Below are positions 10,782-21,198 of a stretch of 64,000 bases of DNA, in pieces. The stretch spans positions 118,984,321-119,048,320 of the forward strand of contig CM070877.1 of the NCBI GenBank assembly GCA_036365515.1, written 5' to 3'. The notes below the pieces were generated by a model. The model was not told where the DNA came from and did not search any database. It saw only the letters and a program-made list of their open reading frames with translations. The stretch comes from Torymus aiolomorphi (lineage: Eukaryota; Arthropoda; Insecta; Hymenoptera; Torymidae). The position numbers and the translations under genes were made by a program. The stretch's first letter is position 1, and every line of letters starts with the position of its first letter.

Positions 10782-13594
10782 ACAATTAAAAATCTACGCA
10801 TGGAATGCGTGTGGTGGATTATATGCCAAAAGACTTGAATTAGAATCCCTCTTAATAAATAACAAAATAGACATTTGCCTCATAAGTGAAACCTTAATTA
10901 AAGATAAACAAAATTTCAACATAAAAAATTATAAAACATATAAAAACAACACTAACAGAGGCACGGCTATTCTCGTTAAAAATAACATCAGCCACTACGT
11001 AATTCCGATTGATCTCGAAAAACTAGAAGCCACGGCTATAAAAATTAAAACGCGAGGCCAAGAAGTCGCGATAATATGCACATATAACTCCCCTAGCGTA
11101 AAATTCCATAAATCCGACTACACTAAAATCTTTAAAATAGCCCCGGTTGTTATTGCAGCAGGAGATTACAATGCAAAACACACCATATGGGGTAGTAGAT
11201 CTATTAACACACTTGGCAAAAACATTAATAATTTCTGTTTTAAAAATAACCTTTCAGTTCATGCACCCCGGAATTCACGCACTATCCATTTAACAAAAGA
11301 CTAAAACCGGACATAATAGATTTCATGATCTCAAAAAATCTCTATTTTACTTCGGATGTAAACACAATTCACGAGTTAGACTCAGATCACTACCCCATAG
11401 AAATCATAGTTAACTTGAGCGCTAAATTCACCACTAACCATCCTAAATATAACTTAGCAAAAGCAAATTGGAATTCATTTCAAAATCATATAGATAACGC
11501 GATTAAAGAGCGCCAAAACGACTTAAATTCAATCGATAATATAAATCTTGCAATCTTAAATTTAACTAACTCAATCTCGGAAGCATTACAAATAGCAGCA
11601 CCTAAAAATGAAAATAAAACCGGTGAACCCCCTCTGCCACAAACAATACTTGATTTAATTAACTCCAGAAATAAAAACATACGAGAAAACCATGTCAGGC
11701 CAAATCCCCTACTAAAACTAGAAATAAATCACCAACGGAAAAAAATCGATAAAATGATTAAAGAATTTAAATGTAATACGTGGAATAACACAGTTAAAAA
11801 ATTAAATATTAAAGATAACAGCCTCTGGAGAATGACAAAAGGTCTAACGCGTAAACAAACAAATATTCCAGCTCTTAAAAACGAAAATAATGAAATTAAA
11901 TACTTTTCTCCAGAAGATAAAGCTAACGCATTTGGAACGCACTTCGCTAATACATTTACCCCGCATAAAAACGAATCCGAAGAAGCAAAGCTCTTCACCA
12001 CAGAAACAGACCGCATGGTTTCCTCGTACTTAAACCATCTGGAAATTACGGATCCTAAATATAAAGCCAAACCATTCGAAATCAAAAACTATATTAAAAG
12101 AACTAAAAACAATAAAACCCCCGGACCGGATAAAGTCACTAATTGCATGCTTAAACATCTACCCTCCAGCGCCATAAGTTATATTACGAAAATTCTTAAT
12201 GCTTGCTTCGATTTAAATTATTTCCCTACGGAGTGGAAAAAAGCAACTATCTTAGTGTTTGCTAAACCCGGTAAAGATCTAACCATGACCACCAGCTACA
12301 GGCCCATATAAGTTTACTAAATACAATGAGCAAAATTTTCGAATCAATCATAATCGACAGACTTAAAGACGAACTAAACGATAAACTTCGACTCCGAGCA
12401 GAACAATTTGGCTTTAGAGATGGACACTCGACAGTACAGGCCATACTTAGACTAACAGAAGACATCACGAAAAACTTTAACTGCAACAGAAACACAGGCG
12501 CGGTTTTTCTGGACGTCGCGAAGGCTTTTGACAGCGTGTGGATTAACGGACTAATCCGCAAGCTGATCGAAGCCAAAATAAATAAAAATTTAATTCACCT
12601 ACTAGCATCATATTTAAAAAATAGAAAATTTAAAGTAAAACTAAATGACGTAGAATCTAAAGAATTTAATATACGTGCAGGCATACTACAAGGCAGTCTA
12701 CTCGGTCCTATACTTTTCATCATTTACATCAATGACCTTCCAACCGTTGAAGGAGTAAAAATAGGAATTTACGCAGATGACACGGCCGCGTGGGCTACCT
12801 CGTGGAGCAATCTCAAAATAGTAAAACTTTTAAACGAATTCCTTAATAAAGTAAAAAACTGGACAACATTATGGCGCATAAAAATAAATGCTTCTAAATC
12901 AGAATCAATCCTTTTCTCGCGTAAAAAAAACCCAACACGGGATCTAGATCCGCCTAATCTAAACAACGAGTCTATAGAATGGGAAAATAAAGTAAAATAT
13001 CTAGGAGTAATGCTTGATAAAAAATTAAGTTACACAGCCCACGTTAATAACACGCGTAACAAAGCAATAGGAGCCACAATGAAACTCAAACCGATCTTAA
13101 ATAATCACTCAGCACTAAATATAAATAACGGAGTAATAATTTATAAAATGATAATAAGACCCATCTTAACTTACGCCTCGACGATCTGGGCTAACACAAA
13201 CAAATCTAATTAGATATTTTGATTCCGAAATTCTGTTGTAGAAGTTTTTGCCGGCTTCTTTGATGTAATCTTTAATGTACTCTACATTTAAATCTTTATG
13301 AATTAGAGTGTTTTTAGTGTATCTAGGGGCGTTTAAAATAGTGCGGAGTGTTTTATTCTGTACCGTTTGTATTTTTTGGTAATTACCAAAAAATACACTA
13401 AAAACACTCTAATTCATAAAGATTTAAATGTAGAGTACATTAAAGATTACATCAAAGAAGCCGGCAAAAACTTCTACAACAGAATTTCGGAATCAAAATA
13501 TCAAATCATTAAAAACCTAGGCAACTACGACTCCGACGCAAGAGACAAATACAAGAGACCTAAAGACTTTTTGCATATAGATCCACCCACATAA
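10756..13594 (+). pseudogene. Jockey-type LINE ORF2 (endonuclease and reverse transcriptase), frameshifted
   Basis: Read in pieces. 10756 to about 11275 holds the N-terminal endonuclease, starting LKIYAWNACGG, with the GDYNAKHTIWGS motif. After a 1-base shift near 11270 it continues with LDSDHYPIE and into the reverse transcriptase. A second shift (two extra bases) near 12307, just after SYRPI, leads to AVFLDVAKAFDSVW, GILQGSLLGPILF and the catalytic YADD near 12768-12780. The frame ends at 13213 where an inverted duplicate of downstream coding sequence is inserted; the true C-terminus resumes at about 13386-13594. With two shifts and the rearrangement the gene cannot make an intact enzyme. 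Confidence 0.88.
13214..13502. repeat. inverted duplication inside LINE ORF2
   Basis: 13214-13325 is the reverse complement of 13386-13502 and extends through 13380 into coding sequence (seen on the minus strand as an NALRTILNAPRYT-like stretch) that is missing from the forward copy. About 50 bases present in the inverted arm are absent from the direct arm. This is consistent with a template switch during reverse transcription or repair. Confidence 0.75.
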
Positions 13595-14287
13595 ATCCTA
13601 GTAAATAACGCAAATTTACGATGTTTCAGATACAACAGATCCAAGCCAAGGACAAATGCAGACACACCAGATTTACCTTCCCCTTACTAATCATTTTTCT
13701 TTCAGGATCACATCAAGAAGACGCACCTCCTACACTAAACTCTCTCTCTCCTTTCACGCAAAAAGAGACACAGCGACGTTATGCTGGCGGCTGATATTCA
13801 GTGCGCCTCAAAACCGCAACGAATGCCTGACCGGACCGGCTGGCGGATGCGGCGTCTCCCTCTGGGTGAATCTCTTTCCTCTAAAACTTTCTGCCGCATA
13901 TCACCTTTACCTACCTATATAAATTACTCACCTATTTTTTCTGTCTAATAAAGTCATTCTACGCGTCTCAACAACTAACTTAAGATAAATGGGTTTTTAC
14001 TCCTAGCGAGGTTTTTCCCCATTCTACACTCCACATAGTAGTCCAGCCATACAACCGTTTTTGCTCTATAACTTCTGATAGTGTGGAAATGCCCTCACAG
14101 GGTAACGCACAACTTCCTCTTTTCGATTTCCTTCTTTAAGGAGAGGTAACTGGAATCGCCCAGGCTCCTCCTACGTGGATTCATTTCTACGTAAGGGGCT
14201 CCTGGACGGTGATCCGGGCAGGCTGTACCTCACTGGTAGGGGGCGACGGAGGGGGCCCCCACCATCCCTTCTTTCTTTCTTTCTTTT
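13595..14287 (+). other. 3' UTR of the Jockey-like LINE
   Basis: Noncoding, more GC-rich than its surroundings, with CT-rich blocks and a terminal CTTT repeat (about 14268-14287). Short open frames here have no family resemblance. Confidence 0.6.
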
Positions 14288-14548
14288 AATATCGCGACTC
14301 TTAAAAGAGTTGTAATTACGAGGCTTGCCTCGCTTTTGATATCTCCCTATACTATTTAAGGATTGAAAGGTATACGCAAAAATTAAAGTTAAAATATTTA
14401 TGTAATAGTTCAGTAAAAAAAACATTGATTACTAATTTTTTTTAAACTATTTTTTTCACTTCTCACGCGAGTACTCACGTGATTATTTTTAATAGGGAAA
14501 CGTTGTTGATTTAAAAAATATTGAAATTAGGGTTTCACATCACCTTAA

Positions 14549-14929
14549 CGGGGTGCCATAGTCCTACCATTACCGACCGAGCAATTGGCACAGTTTTAAG
14601 CTTATTAAAAATGAAATACATAAAATCACAAAAAATCAAGAGAACACTTCGCTGCAGTTTTGAACAATCTATCACCCAGTACAAGTTTGAAGTCGAAATA
14701 TAAAGTGGTTTTTGCAAAAACTTTGAACAAAACAAAATTCGGTTTCTTTCAAAATTTTTCCAAAAACCACTTGATATTTCGACTTCAAACTTGTACTGGG
14801 TGATAGATCGTTCAAAACTGCAGCGAAGTGTTCTCTTGATTTTTTGTGATTTTATGTATTTCATTTTTAATAAGCTTGAAACTGTGCCAATTGCTCGGTC
14901 AGTAATGATACGGCTATTATGGCACCCCC
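14549..14929. mobile_element. TTAA foldback element, family F, copy 2
   Basis: Same palindrome as 3473-3848 with intact TTAA at both ends (14545-14548 and 14930-14933). Starts CGGGGTGCCATAGTCC and ends GGCACCCCC. A long minus-strand open frame through it is only a by-product of the palindrome. Confidence 0.85.
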
Positions 14930-14933
14930 TTAA

Positions 14934-15958
14934 GGGGATGTAAGTATCGACGTTATTTTTTAAACGGGTACATCTCACGAAAATACCAATAGAATCATCC
15001 AAAAAAATTGTGGGTATAGTATTTACATATACGGAGCGCTTGACTGATTGATTGAGAATTTATTTAAGGGGTTATACCTATGTGAATTTTTTTTTTTCGA
15101 TTTTTTTTTTATTGGCTAAAAGTATGCTAAAACATCTCTAGAATTGAAATAAAAAAAGTCCAAATACTAATATACTTCAGACAATTTTTGAGAATTAATT
15201 TTCTGAAGCAACTCCAATGCTAAATCTATAACGTTTTGAAACTTTAAACGCGTTTATCTCGAAACCGTGTTTTTGAAATCGGCCGGAAACGAAACTCTTG
15301 CAGTTTTCATCCGGTTGATTTGAAATATTAATGGTAGCTTCTTGATATGATTATCTAGTGAAGTACACACGATTTTAGCGATTGTTTTTTTTTTTTTTTT
15401 TAAGTTATAAACAATTAAAGTCATTTTTTTTGTCAAAAATGCAATTTTTTGTTTAGCCGGTCGCCATTTTGCGAAAAATTGATATTAAACTATTGTCGTG
15501 TGTACTTCACTAGCAAAACGAATGTAGATTATGAAAAAATTTTTTTTATTGTTCCAGATGCTGATAGGGCTGCGTAATGTGTCCGACCGCGGAACATCTT
15601 TTTTAAAATACTACAAAGTTATAATGTTCTACAGCCGCCATTTTGTTTTAAATTTCAAATAAAAAAATTTTTTTGTACTCTTAAAGAGTTGCCCTATCGA
15701 TTGGTATATTATTTGTAAAACCTTTTTCACAAAATCAATTAAAAAAAAAATTCTGAAAAAGCCCTTGTTTTTTAGCCTTCACATAAGTATAACCCCTTAA
15801 TTAAATAGAAACCGTACTGTCGGTAAGTAGGAATCTGCATTTGACCTACTTTTCAAACCAGCATAGCTAACGAAAATGCTAATAAAATCACTCAAAAAAT
15901 TTTCAGAATATAGTGTTTACGTGTACGGAGCGCTTGACAACCGTCTTTTTCCATCACC
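14934..15958. mobile_element. foldback element X, copy 2, partly deleted
   Basis: Bounded by TTAA at 14930-14933 and 15959-15962. It shares with X1 the ACGAAAATACCAATAG, GCGCTTGAC and AAACCGTACTGTCGG landmarks, but most of its left arm and about 45 bases of its right end are missing. The element 15068-15796 is nested in it. Confidence 0.6.
15068..15796. mobile_element. TTAA element with GGGGTTATACC termini (729 bp)
   Basis: Termini GGGGTTATACCTATGTGAA and TTCACATAAGTATAACCCC are flanked by TTAA at 15064-15067 and 15797-15800. The empty target (ATTTAATTAAATA) is visible at 8401-8418 in the other copy of the host repeat. An internal pair AGTGAAGTACACACGA and its complement lies at about 15357 and 15497. 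No transposase. Likely non-autonomous piggyBac-type. Confidence 0.8.
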
Positions 15959-15962
15959 TTAA

Positions 15963-16306
15963 AAACCAAAAAAACAAATTTTTTTCGTATTTTAAAGTGC
16001 GTAAAAACTTTAAATTTTCAGCAGTTTTTATAGAATTTCATATTCAATATAAAATATTATGCCTTAAAATTGTTAATATGGGGGATGGCCTTCACTGGTG
16101 TTTTTGTATATTCTATGTTTTTTAATTAATTTTACAATTATTTATAGATTTTTGCATATATTTTTATTTCATTAAACTATAAATATTAAAAATATCAATT
16201 TATGATCGGAGTAAACACAGCTATTTAGCATGAGCGGTATATGAAGAAAAGTTTATTTAATTAAGAAATAAAATAAATAGGGATGGTATGAATGTCGAAA
16301 AGTTTT
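15963..16306. other. intergenic, no gene seen
   Basis: AT-rich DNA between two transposon clusters; no feature recognised. Confidence 0.5.
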
Positions 16307-16325
16307 CCCTGGCGGAAGTAAAAAC

Positions 16326-16505
16326 TGCACATATCTGCACATCTCTGTACATCTCTGCACATTTTTGCACATTTTTACACATTTTTGCACATTTTGTCCA
16401 CTTATTAGACTTTTGTAAAGAAATGTGCAAAAATGTGCAGAAATGTGCATAAGTGTGCGGTTATGTGCGGGAATGTACAGAAATGTACAGAAATGTACTC
16501 TAATA
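16326..16505. repeat. 10-bp tandem repeat (CTGCACATTT), left array
   Basis: About 16-18 degenerate decamers, first in one orientation and then, after the TGTCCACTTATTAGAC centre, in the other. The right array at 17150-17415 is its mirror. Confidence 0.85.
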
Positions 16506-16912
16506 TGTACAAATGAATGTTTATTTATCATACTAAACGAAACAAGAATTTCATTTTCTTCAATTCAAAAAACATTTTCTTAAAGTAAGAAAATATTTAC
16601 AGAACGAAAATTTGAAAAATATAAACTTCTTTTTTGATAACACTCTAGAATAAAGCTAATACCAAAGAAGAAAATTTAGAGAATATATTTTCAGTACTGG
16701 TCTGATTTCTACTTTACCGGCACTAAATTTGTTAAGTAAATCGAATTTAATTAATTAATGTCTTATCATTAAGTTATTCATTTTCTTAAAATATTGTGTA
16801 AATATAAAAAATTATTAAAAATCATTAATATATTAGATGAATAATCAAAATGTAATATCAATTAAATACGGATAATGCACCTTATGTAGATGAAAATGCC
16901 CAAATTCTTTAA

Positions 16913-16987
16913 TGCGAGCGATAGCGTAACGGTTTGCGTGCGTGTGTAGTAACCCAAGGGTCGTGGGTTCGATTCTCGGTCAGAGAG
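16913..16987 (+). ncRNA. tRNA-like module with A and B box (SINE or tRNA relic)
   Basis: A-box-like TAGCGTAACGG (16922-16932) and B-box GGTTCGATTCT (16966-16976) are spaced as in a tRNA gene. The acceptor stem is not complementary and the T-stem has a mismatch, so it is not a functional tRNA. It could be the head of a tRNA-derived SINE or an internal pol III promoter. No poly(A)-type SINE tail is evident. Confidence 0.4.
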
Positions 16988-17439
16988 AAAATTTTATGTA
17001 AGATTTTTTCTGCGATAATTAAAATGCAATTTAATTGATAATAAACAATTTCTAATGAACATGCGAAATATTTATATTAATGATTAACAAAGTTTTTATA
17101 CATTTATGAAGCTCATTAATTTTTCATCTGATAATTATATTGAATTGTACCTACATCTTTGTATATTTTTGCAAATTTCTGCACATTTTCGTACATTTCT
17201 GTACATTTCTACACGTTTCTGCACATTTCTGCATATTTCTGCACATTTTTGCATATTTTTGTACAAAAGTCTAATAAGTGGACAAAATGTGCAAAAATGT
17301 GCAGAAATGTGCAGAAATGTGCAGAAATGTGCAAAAATGTACAGAAATTTACAAAAATGTGCAGAAATCTACATAATTGTACATATATGTGCAAATATGT
17401 GCAGATATGTGCAGTTTTTACTTCCGCCAGGGTTTTACT

Positions 17440-17703
17440 GATTTATCCGATATTGTAAGATATATTGGCAATCACACAAGGCGTTATGTGAAAGGCGAGA
17501 GAGTTTATAAGGCAAATCGCATAATATATTTTGTAGGTTAGCCAAAAAAAATACTGATTGCTCAGCAGAGTTAGTAGCACTGTGCAACACAGTTCTTTGG
17601 CTAACCTATAAAATATTATGTGATTTCCCTTATAAACTCTCTCTCGCCTTCCACATAAGGCCTTCGTGCCATTGCTAATATATCTGATAATATCAGACAA
17701 ATC
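17440..17703. mobile_element. foldback element upstream of the MALSU1-like gene
   Basis: Arms GATTTATCCGATATTGTAAG and complement, about 105 bases each, around a loop at 17545-17595. It ends about 240 bases before the downstream ATG, so it lies in or next to that promoter. Target duplication not determined. Confidence 0.65.
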
Positions 17704-17946
17704 AATAAATGATTTTAAGACGTTCATCGGATCACTACTTATTTTATTTTTTAATTAAATAATCTTTGGTTCGTATAGGTGCTAATCAGCACTATCAGAT
17801 CAGCAGTGTAAGAGTGTAACAGTGTTTATCCTTTAATAAGCAGTTCGAATTTTGGCGGTGAGGGGCGCTGACGCTGGTCTTAACAAGGCGAATATGCTCT
17901 AAGTTCACTGGTGCATTGACCCTATATAGTATTCAGTTCAGCCAAC
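17704..17946 (+). promoter_or_regulatory. presumed promoter and 5' leader of the MALSU1-like gene
   Basis: Non-repetitive AT-rich DNA with a GACCCTATATAG stretch shortly before the ATG. Start site not determined. Confidence 0.3.
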
Positions 17947-18974
17947 ATGTATGGATGTTTATCCCGTTCATTGTTAAATTCCGGAAAAACTTTTTATAAA
18001 TCGAGTACGTGCAGATGTAAAATAAGTAATGAATTTTTGTCTACAAACAGATCCATTTCATACAGTAAAAAGAACTATTTAAATAAAAAACTAACAGAAA
18101 GCGAAAATGTAGATAGTAAACAAGACGAACATAACCTCTCTTCTAGTTTTGCTGGAAAATATAAAGTGTTTCGCGATGAAGAGGCATCAGTAATATTCGA
18201 TGTAAATGAAGAACAAAAGAGAATACAACTTGGTGAACTTGACATAACCGAGGATCAGATTGATCCTTACGATGGAATTAACATGAACCGTAGGCTACCA
18301 ATAAACTTCAATTATATTATATCAACTTTTAAAATATTTTATTTAAAATTTGAAATTTTTTAGACGATATTGTTTATTTTTTTTATATAGATGGTGTCAA
18401 TGGAGTCTTTGATATTGAAGATCTTGTTGAACTTTTACGTAGAGATAATGCTAAGCAAATTTTTGTAGCAACAGTTCCTAAACAATACAGCTATGTGGAT
18501 TATATCGTAGTAGTTACTGGAAAGTCAGTTAGACATATGTATGCATTAGCTACATTTGTCCGTAAAGTATTTAAAATGAAAAGACTTACACATGAGAGAA
18601 TTCCTAGACTTGAAGGACAAAACTCTAAAGAGTGGATGGCATTAGATCTTGGTATGAGCATTTTGTGATTTACTACATGATAATGTTATAAAACATAAAT
18701 AAAAATATTGAAGTATTTGCATCATATGTATTGATTATATTTCATGATTCATAAAATAATTTATTAAACAAATTTACTAAAATACATTTATTGTATATTT
18801 AAAGGTAATATTGCCCTTCACATATTTTCTCATGAAGCAAGATTAAAATATGACTTGGAAACACTTTGGTCTGTTGGATCTGAATATGATGATTTAAGTA
18901 ATATGAAAGACACTGACATGGGGATTATGGATAAATACAAGGCATTTTTAAAAGATTTGCAACCTGCTGAATAG
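17947..18974 (+). CDS. malsu1: mitochondrial ribosome assembly factor, MALSU1/RsfS family (three exons)
   Basis: Exons 17947-18289, 18391-18651 and 18805-18974 give 257 residues. The first 50 are rich in Ser, Arg and Lys with few acids, a mitochondrial presequence. The RsfS (DUF143) domain starts near residue 117 (GVFDIEDLVELLRRDNAKQI) and holds YVDYIVVVTGKSVRHM and EWMALDLGNIALHIFSHEAR, the family's signature blocks. In bacteria RsfS binds uL14 and keeps subunits apart; MALSU1 does this in mitochondrial large-subunit assembly. The introns are 101 and 153 bp, both phase 1. The first donor (CC|GTAGGC) is weak but is the one that joins the frames; reading on would give 24 extra residues and a stop. 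Confidence 0.9.
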
Positions 18975-19239
18975 ACATTTATAATTCAATCATGTATTAT
19001 ATGTTTCAATTGTACAAAGTATTGTATAAATATTAATAACATTAAAATAACAATAAATATAAATAATGGAATTCTAAACAGATAAAAGATAATTAATTAT
19101 CATAAAATTCATATCTTTCTTTTTATAAAAAATCAAATTCCCAATTTCACCTGGTATAAACGCTATATAAGTAACCGCATAGAACTTTATGCGCCAAAGC
19201 TGCACGTGCTAGTATAATTAATTTAATGATCATTGGTAA

Positions 19240-19830
19240 TACAATACTAGGTAGACGGAAAACTCACGTTTTGATCCGTTCAGACCACGGAACAGCTGAA
19301 CTGAACACTGGGCCCTTTCTACATATGTGTGTTCTGTCTGTTCCAGACAACTTTTCTCTATGTCTGTCTCTGTCTTACATAAACGGAACAGATCTATCTG
19401 TCTTTGTCGGGAACACACAGAACACACAGAACACACATATGTAGAAAGGCCCCTGAACTGAATCTATTGTAGAAAGGCTCGGGGAGATCCCAGAATAGCT
19501 ACTCTGCTCTTGCTCTGCTCTGTCTCTGATGCTGATTGGTTCACTCCGCTAAACAATTATTGGCATCAATGGAATTAACTAATTAACGCTAAGAGCAGGG
19601 CAGAGCAGGAGCCTTTCTACAACACGTTCAGTTCAACTGTTCAGTTCCGTCGAATACATTGTGAATATATCTATATACATAAGTATATAGATATATTTTG
19701 ATCCGTTCAGACCACGGAACAGCTGAACTGAACACTGAACTGAATCTATTGTAGAAAGGCTCCAGGGCAGAGCAGGGCAGAGCAGAGCAGCTTATTGTGG
19801 AATCTGTGATAACATACATGTAACATGTCC
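19240..19830. mobile_element. composite of nested foldbacks (CCGTTCAG / GCAGAGCAGG family)
   Basis: The segment GATCCGTTCAGACCACGGAA followed by GCTGAACTGAACACTG occurs twice (19272 and 19700) and once inverted near 19640. Arms with GGGCAGAGCAGGAGC and CTCTGCTCTTGCTCTGC face each other. One copy is split by the 142-bp element at 19311-19452. No genes. Confidence 0.6.
19311..19452. mobile_element. 142-bp palindromic element with CTG duplication, copy 1
   Basis: Starts GGCCCTTTCTACATATGTGT and ends in its complement. CTG is present at 19308-19310 and 19453-19455. The empty target is the related repeat at about 19730 (GAACACTGAACTG). Copy 2 at 32601-32742 is almost identical and has the same duplication. 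Confidence 0.88.
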
Positions 19831-21198
19831 GTTGTTACACGCATTGAGGAAGGGCTGTTAGATTTGCATCTCAGTACCTACCTATCACATTATCACATAT
19901 AAGAAAAATTTTTGTACAAAAATAACCAAGGAGTAAAATTTCAGGGCTAAAACACAGAAGAGCAAAAAGTGACATATATTATACTCATGTCACCGTACAG
20001 CAAAAGAGTTAAATAGTTCCTGCCTTGTAAACAAGTTTTTGTTTAAACAATGAAGACTTTTTTTTACTAGGTCTGCATCGGCAGATTTCTTTAGAACTTT
20101 GTGTTAAGTGGTGCAATAGTATAAAGTACACTTTTTATAAGTGATTTAAAAAATTAAAAATTTAAAGATATTTAAAAAATCATATTTTCATTTCAAATTT
20201 TCCCTCCATGAAAGGATGTATGTGCGCACACGCGTATATCGAGTATCGGTATTTATGTACAGATAAGGATAGCAGGTGTTGATATGTTAGAACACAGCTG
20301 ATTTCGGGGCGCTATCAAAACATATTGTAATTTTCTATGGATCCCAGAGTTTCGAATTTTCCGATCCACATAATTATTTTATCTTTATATTTCACTGTAC
20401 CTAATTATAATCTTAAAAAGAAAAAGTGCTATTTTGTCAAGCGCGCCTATACAAGCGGGGGGGGGGGGGGGCTCCCTAGTGATACAGTTCGTTTATCGCC
20501 ATAAAATCTTGTGATACAGTGGATATATCGCAGTTTTATCGTTGTAGAGCATCCCCCCAGGGTCAAGTACCTATAGTCTTATCGAACATGCATCTCCGCT
20601 AGAGATATTGCGAGCCGCGCGTTTATTCTGACTAATTGCTCCGGTTTTCTATACTTCCTTCCCCGCCGAGCCGTCAGCCCATCCAGGTGCTTCCTTTTAT
20701 AGCGCGTAAATGTCGAGAAAATCACAACTTCTACTTGGTGCTCCACAACTTCTTCCAAGGAATATCTTTGAACTTTAATACATTTAATCAAATGTGTTCA
20801 GTGCTGTGATAATTATTATAGTGGTATACTTTATTTTATGCTCAAAACTCAAAAGTTATTATTATAGTTTTATAATTACATTGTGTATCTATGAATTAAA
20901 GACTTTAATAAAAATGTGAAGGTTTTAAAATCAGTAATGATGTATGTAGCAATGGATTAGTCAGTGTCAACTTTAAGCGGATGGAAGACAATGAAACACT
21001 TTCCAAAGTTTAATCTAACTGATAAAAAAAATGATAAGACTGACTCAACCTTAATACCACTAAAATAATGATTGAATATAAGTATTATGGGTTATGAATT
21101 CATTGTTATTATTTAAAGTTTATTCTAAAAGAAGTAATAAACTAATTAATGTATATAAAATAAAATTTTTATAAATAATATATGTAACAATAGTAAAA
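19831..21198. other. intergenic region and XKR 5' flank
   Basis: AT-rich, with a 15-base G run at 20457-20471. No convincing gene; the 70-residue minus-strand frame at 20579-20791 has no family features. The last few hundred bases are probably XKR promoter and leader. Confidence 0.5.

Larger units (their letters stand above)
9074..14287 (+). mobile_element. Jockey-like LINE, near full length (about 5.2 kb), degenerate ORF2
   Basis: Bounded by the 9-bp duplication AATATCGCG at 9065-9073 and 14288-14296. The unoccupied sequence is readable from the opposite arm of the host palindrome (around 8846-8860, one substitution). It has a 5' leader, ORF1 (9351-10781), ORF2 (10756 to about 13594, frameshifted) and a long 3' UTR ending in a CTTT-rich tail rather than poly(A). 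The 5' end appears complete. ORF2 contains an inverted duplication near 13214-13502. Confidence 0.88.
8569..14496. mobile_element. foldback element with CACGTGAGTACTCACG termini, split by a LINE
   Basis: Ends are CCTATTAAAAATAATCACG and its complement at 14496. The left end (8585-8675) holds repeated CACGTGAGTACTCACG palindromes, each containing CACGTG. The arms run 8569-8930 and 8965-9073 plus 14297-14496, so the original foldback was about 720 bp with a near-perfect inner hairpin at 8845-9064. A Jockey-like LINE (9074-14287) later entered the right arm. The flanking sequence matches element X on both sides. Confidence 0.75.
3853..14544. mobile_element. foldback element X1, expanded by nested insertions
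   Basis: With insertions removed, 3853-4083 and 5317-5390 form a left arm and 5390-5458, 5819-5843, 8391-8568 and 14497-14544 form its mirror image, together about 640 bp. Ends are TGATGTGAAACCCTAATTTC and its complement; TTAA follows at 14545. Repeated landmarks are GCGCTTGAC and AAACCGTACTGT. Nested in it are 4086-5314, 5459-5818, 5846-8390 and 8569-14496. A second, partly deleted copy is at 14934-15958. Confidence 0.65.
16307..17432. mobile_element. CCC/GGG element with 10-bp CTGCACATTT subterminal arrays
   Basis: Termini CCCTGGCGGAAGTAAAAACT and its complement are flanked by TTTT on both sides. Inside each end lies a tandem array of 10-bp units CTGCACATTT (16326-16505 and 17150-17415), each array itself folding back around TGTCCACTTATTAGAC. 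The middle is AT-rich and contains a tRNA-like module. Open frames here are read-throughs of the decamer and not genes. Confidence 0.8.

Noticed and set aside
13656..13922. 88-codon open frame in the Jockey-like LINE
   Set aside because: Lies in the 3' UTR and has no counterpart among LINE proteins.
14535..15002. 155-codon minus-strand open frame
   Set aside because: It runs through the family F palindrome; the two halves translate to mirrored versions of the same peptide. No protein family.
16913..16987. Functional tRNA gene
   Set aside because: A and B boxes are present but the acceptor stem does not pair and the T-stem is imperfect, so only a tRNA-like relic is reported.
16326..17415. 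Spaced short repeats resembling an array such as CRISPR
   Set aside because: Units are 10 bp, contiguous and degenerate, with no spacers, and sit symmetrically in a transposon of a eukaryotic genome.
17106..17458. Overlapping open frames rich in Cys, Phe, Thr, Lys (both strands), also 16253-16531
   Set aside because: Translations of the 10-bp CTGCACATTT repeat in different frames; 10 bp repeats cycle all frames. Not genes.
20457..20471. G(15) run as a G-quadruplex signal
   Set aside because: A homopolymer alone, at no identified promoter; could also be a sequencing or assembly artefact.
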